From positions 992,001-1,056,000 of the forward strand of contig NZ_WYET01000001.1 of assembly GCF_013376415.1 (NCBI RefSeq): a stretch of 64,000 bases of DNA. The letters are read 5' to 3'. The position numbers and the translations under genes were made by a program. This document shows, piece after piece, positions 58,301 to 64,000 of the stretch. The notes beneath the pieces were generated by a model. The model was not told the origin of the DNA. It did not search any database and saw only the letters and a list, made by a program, of their open reading frames with translations. How positions within the stretch are numbered: position 1 is the first letter of the stretch; every line of letters begins with the position of its first letter. Origin of the DNA: Flagellimonas chongwuensis (lineage in GTDB: Bacteria; Bacteroidota; Bacteroidia; Flavobacteriales; Flavobacteriaceae).

Positions 58301-60873
58301 CCCACAAAGTTGGAAAAAGGTGCCAAATTTTTGGAGAACACATCTATGGAAAAGTCCCCGCCTCCTTCAAAGACTTTTGTTGTAAAAGTTGCCTGTAACA
58401 TACCCGGTGCGTTGCCGTTCACATCTATTTTTTTGTTGATGTTGAGTACACCATTGGCATCCAAATTTGATGAAATCCATTGCAATTCAGTCTGATTGAA
58501 AGTCCGAACAGGGTCTTGGAAAACATAGCCTTTATATTTTGGAAAGGCCGTGGACGTCTCGCTCAAGGTGGCATTGATGTCTATTTTAAGATTGCGTGCA
58601 GGAGCACCGTGCAGCCATTTTACTTCGGCTTTTACCCTGTTGATGGAATTGGCCTCCAGTACTTCATCATCAAAAGCAAAATCCACTTTTAATCGATTGG
58701 GTTTTACGGTTGCCACTTTCAGGGTTTTACTGAACTGTGCCCCTCCCACAATCACTTTGGCAGACCAGTTTCCGGTAGGGGCGGTAGCTTCTGTTGGAAT
58801 GGGGAAGTAGTAAAAATTCTTTTCTTTTTTGGCGTATAAGCCATCAGCAACAGGAATACTTCCTTCTTTTAAAACATGGCGTTGCACCAGTTTACCGCGT
58901 GCATCACTGACTTCCAAAGCTACGGGATGCCCTTTGGACAGGGGATTTGCATTATCATCCAATACAAATGTCAAATGGATGATGTCGCCCGGTCTGTGCA
59001 CGCCTCTTTCGGTATATAAATAGCCTTGCAGCCCTTTTTGTAGCTCTTCTCCGGACACATCAAACTTACTGAGGGACAATGCATTTCCATCGGCAAGTTT
59101 GGCATAGGCAAAATTATTGTTGTGTTCGGCCACGGCAAAGGCAATGCCCTTATCGCTGTCGTAAACTGAAAGTCCTTGAGCATCGGTCGTAACCTCGCCG
59201 ATGTATTGTTGTTGGTAATTGTAGAGCTTTATTTTTGCGCCAGCTACGGGTTGGGTGGTGAGCAGATTGGTCACTGCAAAATGATGGGAGCGATTGCTTC
59301 CTTTTTTAACGATAAGCCCTAAATCGCTGCCCAACAAGTTGGTAGCTGCTATTCTTTCGTAGTTGTAGTATGCAGAGTGGCAAGGATTGTCCCGCTCTTC
59401 CCAATTGTAATCATAATTTCTATAGTTGTAGATTTCGTTGTTCCAATAGCGCTCTTCTTCTGATGCTTCATCGGAGCTTTGCTCCAAAGCATATTCGGTG
59501 GTGGATTCCTCGGTTTCGGCACTATTCCCACAATCATAAGTGGTGTGTTCTTTTTTGAAACTGAACTCGACCCGATATAGCGAACCTGGATTTATTTTTA
59601 TCAACTCCGACAAATCGAGACCGTGGGCCTGCCAGTAGCTGGAATTTTGGTTGCCGTCTTTTGTGAGCGGAATCACTTTGTAGGCTACCCTGCGCCCAAC
59701 GGGTCTAAAATCGGGACTATAGCTTTCGGTAAGGTCATAATTTTGAAGATACTGAAGCATATTGTCTTGATATACTTGAATTACGCGAACTTCGACGGCA
59801 GCGAGGTTGACAGTTTCAAAATAAATTGGGGTTGAGGTTGCGTTGGGCAAAATGGTTCCTTTGGAAATCAATCGCACAGCAGGTTTTAGCTGCTCAAAAG
59901 ATACCAGTTCGGAAAGGTCGTTTTTCAAGGTAAACCCATATTCACTTTTGATGCCTTGAAATACATTGACGCTTACTTCGCCCAAAATGCGATTGGATGG
60001 GTAGACGTTCAAAACGTTTCCGTTGATCTCGTACCGGAGACTTTCAGCATTTTCAATGGTCACTAAACCATTCAGGTTTTGGTCTTGTTTTAAGGGTTCA
60101 GAGAAATTCAGTGTAAGCACCGCATTGGGCGATGATGTGGTTTTGGCATCAATGATCACAAATTTGTTCTTGCCGGGTATCATATAGTTTTCCGAACCTT
60201 CATTTTCAATGTTGTAAGCGTTGCCGGTCCAATTGATGGTAAGTTGGCTATCATCGGTTTTTCGGGAAATGCTATCAATCTTAAAACTGAAGTATTGTGC
60301 GTTTTCGGCTGCATTGTCCCATTTTACAGGAATAGTTTTTTCTCCCTGTTTTACGGAAAGTACCGTTTTTATTTTTGACACATCCAGAATATCCGAAGCA
60401 TCCAAAGTGCCCGTGAGGTATTGCCAATCTTTGCTGTAGGATTGTAGATTGCCGAGATTGATTCTAAAATTGGGCGCAATGGTCTTAAAACTGAAGGTGT
60501 AGGTCTTGAACTCACTTTTGATGTCATCGAAGAGTTTGTTTAGCTTCAGGCTAACGGTATATTCTGTATTGGGCTTTAAATGTTCAGTCGGTTGGAAGGT
60601 TAGTTCCCTTCCATTATCAATGATCAATTCGCCATCCACCTTTGGTGAGATGTCCAAATATTCCTTGGGAAGTTCTTGGGTCAGTTCAAACTGGTCCAAT
60701 TGTTGGGCCAATGCAATAGTGATTGGAGAGGAAATACTTTGGTTGCCGTTGGTATGATAGCTAATGTAATCCTTGAACTTGAAAAGATTATCGGTTTCGG
60801 AGCTATTCTTTTTTTTACAGGATGCAGCTAGGATAAGTAGGGCGATAAGAATCGTTTTGTGGGATCGAGACAT
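55315..60873 (-). CDS. Alpha-2-macroglobulin family lipoprotein (YfhM-like)
   Basis: A 1852-residue protein. The ATG at 60873 gives the lipoprotein signal HKTILIALLILAASCKKK; an ATG at 60897 is also possible. It contains the MG domains in order, a disordered Glu/Tyr-rich insertion (residues ~450-510), the bait-like region and the A2M domain (TYSLAVVDDGLLDLTRF). The thioester motif GCVEQ (Cys about residue 1409) lies in RYPHGCVEQTTSAAFPQLF. Helical repeats of the thioester domain and a receptor-like end follow. It is thought to trap proteases that breach the outer membrane. It works with PBP1C, which repairs the wall. Confidence 0.94.
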   Translation of the reverse strand: MSRSHKTILIALLILAASCKKKNSSETDNLFKFKDYISYHTNGNQSISSPITIALAQQLDQFELTQELPKEYLDISPKVDGELIIDNGRELTFQPTEHLKPNTEYTVSLKLNKLFDDIKSEFKTYTFSFKTIAPNFRINLGNLQSYSKDWQYLTGTLDASDILDVSKIKTVLSVKQGEKTIPVKWDNAAENAQYFSFKIDSISRKTDDSQLTINWTGNAYNIENEGSENYMIPGKNKFVIIDAKTTSSPNAVLTLNFSEPLKQDQNLNGLVTIENAESLRYEINGNVLNVYPSNRILGEVSVNVFQGIKSEYGFTLKNDLSELVSFEQLKPAVRLISKGTILPNATSTPIYFETVNLAAVEVRVIQVYQDNMLQYLQNYDLTESYSPDFRPVGRRVAYKVIPLTKDGNQNSSYWQAHGLDLSELIKINPGSLYRVEFSFKKEHTTYDCGNSAETEESTTEYALEQSSDEASEEERYWNNEIYNYRNYDYNWEERDNPCHSAYYNYERIAATNLLGSDLGLIVKKGSNRSHHFAVTNLLTTQPVAGAKIKLYNYQQQYIGEVTTDAQGLSVYDSDKGIAFAVAEHNNNFAYAKLADGNALSLSKFDVSGEELQKGLQGYLYTERGVHRPGDIIHLTFVLDDNANPLSKGHPVALEVSDARGKLVQRHVLKEGSIPVADGLYAKKEKNFYYFPIPTEATAPTGNWSAKVIVGGAQFSKTLKVATVKPNRLKVDFAFDDEVLEANSINRVKAEVKWLHGAPARNLKIDINATLSETSTAFPKYKGYVFQDPVRTFNQTELQWISSNLDANGVLNINKKIDVNGNAPGMLQATFTTKVFEGGGDFSIDVFSKNLAPFSNFVGLRSPEAKQYGSFLTDDNNTFDVVTVDAQGNPSGNRKLKVQVFKIEWRWWWNRGYDNLSRYENATVHRPFKEMNITTGSDGKANFNINVPDEQGGRYLIRVMDEVSGHATGRTAYFYRNWWRRPSSADAESSKILIFSTDKEKYTLGEEATVTFPSDKGGRALVSIENGTEVLSQQWIETSAKETRATIPITAEMAPNAYVNISLLQPHSQVKNDLPIRLYGVVPLLVENPATFLEPQINMPDVLQPETSYKVTVSEVNKKPMTYSLAVVDDGLLDLTRFTTPDIHSAFYARQALGVKTFDIFDDVMGAYSVSVDNIYAIGGGGIGAGAKNRKAQRFKPVVTYLGPFTLKAGEKASHTIDMPNYVGSVRTMVVAGNPNSAYGNADKTTPVRKPLMVLTSIPRKLSPGETVTIPVTVFAMEAKVKNVKVNIDVGKALEPINGTSKNITFNAVGEQIVNFDFKVNPTSSFQTIKVTATGAGESASNETEIDVENPNPVTTKSELYTLDPNGSQTISMETFGTSGTNEAFIEFSTLPPMDFSKRMDYLLRYPHGCVEQTTSAAFPQLFLADVLDITFDKKKEIGKNIKAAIDRLGDFQVPNGGLSYWPGHGNADDWGTSYAGHFMLEAKKEGYQLPLTFLSNWLRYQKNAARQWSNQSTYYNDDVSQAYRLYTLALAQQPELAAMNRLRETTNLSNEAKWRLAAAYALVGKKEVAEAIAKKANINFTPNNYNYRTYGSVFRNRAMALETMVILGDPQQRELAVSLAKNLSSQQWYSTQETAFALLAMSKMVMKNGGRSIDLNFTNNGKGINVKTDRAIAQRELSVTSFKEEIEVKNNQGNIIYATLTQTGKLPVGEELAQQQNLRLSVNYVDPLGNSVNLGELRQGTEFEARVTIFNSSDDYIDNVALTHIVPSGWEIVDTSFVSGDNENASKADYVDTRDDRTHLYFDLDAKKSKVFTIKLNASFLGDYYLPGAQAEAMYDNNYQARNKGQWVKIVQ

Positions 60874-61102
60874 GAGAAGACCGGTGTTTTTGTTCAAAAG
60901 TTAATCTGAAAGCAAGATACTTAAAATTGAAAAGCAGCAGGGTATAAGTTTACGGATGGTGCTTTTGAGTTTACGTATGAAGGTTTAGGGTGTTGGTTTA
61001 TGGGAATTTTCTCAAAGTTTAGTTAAAAGTGCCCTCACTTAATTTACCAAACCGATATTTAGGAGTCTAAACACAGAAGTAACCAAACAAGACAGTTTCA
61101 AA

Positions 61103-63889
61103 TTGAGAAAAAATTACATTCACTACGCTCTAATCCTATTGTTTTTTTCATTCTCCTCCCTTCACGGCCAAGATTTTTTGGTAAAAGGTAAAATTGTGGA
61201 TGCCCTTACGGGCTCTCCAATCGAGGCGGCCACTATTTATGCGGAAACATTGAGGGATAGTACTTTGATTACCTATACCATAACCAATTCGGACGGAGTT
61301 TTTGCATTGGAGGGAAGAACGGCATACAAAAAAGCGAGATTGGCTTTTTCCAGCAATGGCTTTACACCCCAAATACGTGAAGTGACCCTGGAACCTGTGA
61401 TGGAGATCGGGACGATCAAAATGGAGGAGCGGGTACAGGAATTGGACGGTATTGATTTGGTGGGTGAGCGCGTACCGATTACAGTGAAGAAGGATACACT
61501 TGAATTTAATGCAGATTCGTTTAAAACCAGACCGGATGCCACCGTAGAGGATGTGCTGAAAAAGCTACCGGGTTTGGAAGTGGCCAGCGATGGAACCATT
61601 ACGGTGAATGGAAAAGAGGTGAACCAAGTGCTTGTAAACGGTCAGGTGTTTTTTAGTACCGACCCCAAAGTGGCTACAAAATCTTTATCCAAGGATGTAA
61701 TCAGTAAAATACAGATTACGGATACCAAGACCAAGGAACAGGAATTTATCGGAGAATCAGGAAACGGCGAGACCAAAACTATCAATCTTACTTTAAAAGA
61801 GGATAAGAACAAAGGATACATGGGCAGGTTGTCCGGTGGTTATGGCACGGATGATAGGTATCAGGCAAACGGCCTTCTCAATTATTTTAACGATACGGAA
61901 CGCATAAGTGTTCTGGGCAGTAGCAATAACATAAACAATCCCGGTTTTTCGTTTGATGAAATTTATGAAATGGTGGGTAATTCAAGGGGAGGGGGTGTCA
62001 ATTTTAATAGAAATGGTTCCTTTTCCATAGGAAACATGTCCTTCGGTTTTGGCGAAGGCATTGTTACTTCTTCTACCATAGGGGGGAGTTATGCCAATCA
62101 GGATAAAGGGAAATATAAGGTAGACGGAAACTATTTTTATGCCTATAGCGATTCATACAATGATGAGCGGACATCTAGGGAGAATATATTACCCGATGGA
62201 AGTTTTTTTACCGATACAGAGAGCAGTTTTGTGGGCGGGACCATATCTAACCAAGCTGCGGCCAATTTGGAGTTTGATGTGGACAAGACCACAAGGATAA
62301 CCATACAACCTAATTTTAGTGTAAACAACACCAATTCGTCGAATCTAGAGAATACCGTTTCTACTGATGAAGATGGTAATTTGATCAACGATAATTCATC
62401 TTTACAGGTTACCGATGGTTTCCAGAGAAATTTTGGCAATAGGTTGGAGATTATGAAACGTTTGGATTCCTTGGGCAAATATGTCCGTGTCTATTTTAAT
62501 AACGATAATCGGGTAAGCGATTCTGAAACCTCTTTGAACTCTGAAAGAAATATTTATGGGGACGACCCGAGCCAAGTACTTTTGGACCAAAGAACTTTGG
62601 TAGATAACTCCAATGATAATTATGAGTTGGGAGGCTCCTACCGACAGCCGCTTAACAAGGAGCTGTATTTGGATTTTAGATATAGTTATGAGAAAAACGA
62701 GCAGCAGAACCAAAGAACGGTCTCAGATTTTGATGAGCTCACAGGTCAATATGTTTACAACATGGAACTAAGTTCCGATTTTGATTTTAAAGTGAACAAA
62801 CACGTTCCCGAAGTAGGAGTTGGTTCCAATGGTAAAAAGTTGAGGTTTAACCTTAGGGCACGTTTGGAGAGGAATAGGTTGCAAAACGAGGACTTTATAC
62901 AGGGAACATCGTTCTCCAAGGACTATAGCAACTTGCTTTTAAGTTCTTACGCCAATTACGATTTGGGAAATAACAAACGGATGAGTTTTAACTATCGTTC
63001 CCAATTGCAGGTACCATCCATAAACCAAATGCAGCCTGTGCCCAATGTGAGCAATCCATTAAATATTATTCAGGGAAACCCCAACTTGGACCCCCAGATA
63101 AACCATAATTTTTATTTGAATTTCAATAACTACAATTGGAGGGAGAGAACTGGGATTTTCTTTTGGGCCAATTTGGGAATAGATGAGGACAGGATAGTAT
63201 CGAGCACCACAACGGATGAGGACTTCATCAGGACGACGACTTACCAAAATGTAAAAGGCAATTATAATGGTGCAATGGGAATCAATTACTCAAAACAGAT
63301 TAAAAAGGATAGCCTCTATACTTTAAAATTTACCCTGAGGCCCAATGCAAGCATTAACAAGCAAGTAGGTTTCACTAATGGGGCACAGTTGGAATCGAAT
63401 TCTTTTGCGATAAGGCCCAGTGCGGGACTATTGTTCAACTATAAGGAAATGTTGGAAATTGAGCCCGAGTACACTTTGGCGGTAAATGCGACGCGATATA
63501 ATTTGGACAATGTGGAAGATGTTGATTTTACGACCCACAATCTATCTTTTAAACTCACTTCTTATTGGCCGGAAAACATGGTCTGGGGTAATGACATTAC
63601 CTATAGTTACAATGGTAACCTTGGAGCTGGGTTTGATAAGGATGCGATTTTCTGGAACATGAGCCTGGGCGTACAAATGTTCAAAAAGAAGGCGACTTTA
63701 AAGGTGCTGGCCTATGATTTGCTCAATCAAAATATAAATACCAGAAGAACAACGGGACAGGATTTTATACAGGATTTTCAGGGCACGGCACTTAGAAGAT
63801 ATTTCATGGGCAGTTTGACCATAAAATTCGACTCATTTGGTGGCAGTGGGGCACCACAACAAAGAGGTGGAAGGTTTAGGAGGTTGTAA
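61103..63889 (+). CDS. TonB-dependent-receptor-like outer membrane beta-barrel protein
   Basis: A 928-residue protein starting at TTG 61103. Signal peptide ALILLFFSFSSLHGQ. Residues ~24-110 are a carboxypeptidase-regulatory-like domain (VKGKIVDALTGSPIEAATIY). A plug-like part follows (TVEDVLKKLPGLEVASDGTI, NGKEVNQVLVNGQVFFSTDPK). The barrel ends in MGSLTIKFDSFGGSGAPQQR and is the OMP_b-brl_3 type. No TonB box or SusD partner is obvious, so the substrate is unknown and transport is not certain. It is convergent with the TPM-type gene at the right edge. Confidence 0.87.
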   Translation: MRKNYIHYALILLFFSFSSLHGQDFLVKGKIVDALTGSPIEAATIYAETLRDSTLITYTITNSDGVFALEGRTAYKKARLAFSSNGFTPQIREVTLEPVMEIGTIKMEERVQELDGIDLVGERVPITVKKDTLEFNADSFKTRPDATVEDVLKKLPGLEVASDGTITVNGKEVNQVLVNGQVFFSTDPKVATKSLSKDVISKIQITDTKTKEQEFIGESGNGETKTINLTLKEDKNKGYMGRLSGGYGTDDRYQANGLLNYFNDTERISVLGSSNNINNPGFSFDEIYEMVGNSRGGGVNFNRNGSFSIGNMSFGFGEGIVTSSTIGGSYANQDKGKYKVDGNYFYAYSDSYNDERTSRENILPDGSFFTDTESSFVGGTISNQAAANLEFDVDKTTRITIQPNFSVNNTNSSNLENTVSTDEDGNLINDNSSLQVTDGFQRNFGNRLEIMKRLDSLGKYVRVYFNNDNRVSDSETSLNSERNIYGDDPSQVLLDQRTLVDNSNDNYELGGSYRQPLNKELYLDFRYSYEKNEQQNQRTVSDFDELTGQYVYNMELSSDFDFKVNKHVPEVGVGSNGKKLRFNLRARLERNRLQNEDFIQGTSFSKDYSNLLLSSYANYDLGNNKRMSFNYRSQLQVPSINQMQPVPNVSNPLNIIQGNPNLDPQINHNFYLNFNNYNWRERTGIFFWANLGIDEDRIVSSTTTDEDFIRTTTYQNVKGNYNGAMGINYSKQIKKDSLYTLKFTLRPNASINKQVGFTNGAQLESNSFAIRPSAGLLFNYKEMLEIEPEYTLAVNATRYNLDNVEDVDFTTHNLSFKLTSYWPENMVWGNDITYSYNGNLGAGFDKDAIFWNMSLGVQMFKKKATLKVLAYDLLNQNINTRRTTGQDFIQDFQGTALRRYFMGSLTIKFDSFGGSGAPQQRGGRFRRL

Positions 63890-63903
63890 AAATGGAAGTT
63901 GGG

Positions 63904-64000
63904 CTACCATCCTCCAGAGGCACCACCTCCGCCAAATCCGCCTCCTCCGAAGCCTCCACCAAAACCACCGCCGCTAAAACCTCCTCCGCTGCCAAATCCG
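63904..64000 (-). CDS. Gly-rich C-terminal end of a TPM-domain-type membrane protein (partial)
   Basis: Only the last 31 residues are present: GFGSGGGFSGGGFGGGFGG and then GGASGGW before the TAG stop. A tail of this type, ending in GASG(G/S)W, is typical of YgcG/TPM-domain proteins. Those have a signal peptide, a TPM phosphatase-like domain and a membrane helix, none of which can be seen here. The rest lies beyond the window. Confidence 0.6.
   Translation of the reverse strand, partial: GFGSGGGFSGGGFGGGFGGGGFGGGGASGGW

Noticed and set aside
57737..58495. Plus-strand frames within the alpha-2-macroglobulin gene
   Set aside because: They are antisense shadows of a long gene that has the GCVEQ thioester motif and family domains.

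Overview
The window looks like chromosome from a marine-type member of the Flavobacteriaceae (Bacteroidota). The evidence is a SusC/SusD pair, HAEPLYID-type and OMP_b-brl outer membrane proteins, promoters of the TTG / TAnnTTTG type, and Bacteroidota-style conjugation genes. A Muricauda-like host would fit, but the genus is a guess. About 35 kb in the middle is a foreign, more AT-rich integrative and conjugative element (ICE).

Left chromosomal flank (1-13690), all on the minus strand. It holds the 5' part of a propeller/Y_Y_Y sensor; an MFS exporter, a small membrane-anchored protein and a HAEPLYID outer membrane protein; a SusC-SusD-lipoprotein nutrient uptake operon; and two tandem AraC-type regulators that share an upstream motif.

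ICE (13691-48664). It sits in the 3' half of an initiator tRNA gene. The intact tRNA lies at the right end and a 48-bp remnant (attL) at the left. Next to attL are a tyrosine integrase and a 20-bp arm-type repeat that recurs just inside the right end. The left half carries metal resistance cargo: a DUF6660 protein, a fused CusA-TolC pump with its adaptor, two CDF-like transporters, a Fur-family regulator and a Zn/Cd/Pb P-type ATPase. Regulation and replication follow: an asparaginase-like protein, a membrane-anchored LuxR regulator, RteC, a helix-turn-helix excisionase-like protein, and a putative initiator/helicase-loader pair with four 33-bp repeats inside the initiator gene. A minus-strand mercury block (ArsR, MerTP, GDCCVxC protein, no MerA) comes next. 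The transfer apparatus is traE-F-G-I-J-K-M-N with a lipoprotein. Between the transfer genes and the mobilisation genes sit a wrecked AlbA_2 gene and a TrlF-family PHP-SMC ATPase, a possible defence cargo gene. The coupling protein, relaxase and BfmA/BtgA-like protein are followed by a hairpin-rich gap (likely oriT) and a leading region of RadC, SSB, a small protein and DUF932.

Right chromosomal flank (48623-64000). It holds the initiator tRNA, a sodium:alanine symporter, Era and Der GTPases around a small membrane protein, penicillin-binding protein 1C with an alpha-2-macroglobulin lipoprotein, a TonB-dependent-receptor-like barrel, and the Gly-rich C-terminal end of a TPM-type protein.

How it fits together: the ICE can plausibly integrate, excise, perhaps replicate, and transfer itself, while giving its host resistance to divalent metals and some mercury handling. 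It replaced the 3' half and terminator of the host initiator tRNA with its own version, differing at two tRNA positions. All functions are read from sequence motifs and family memory; no database search was possible.
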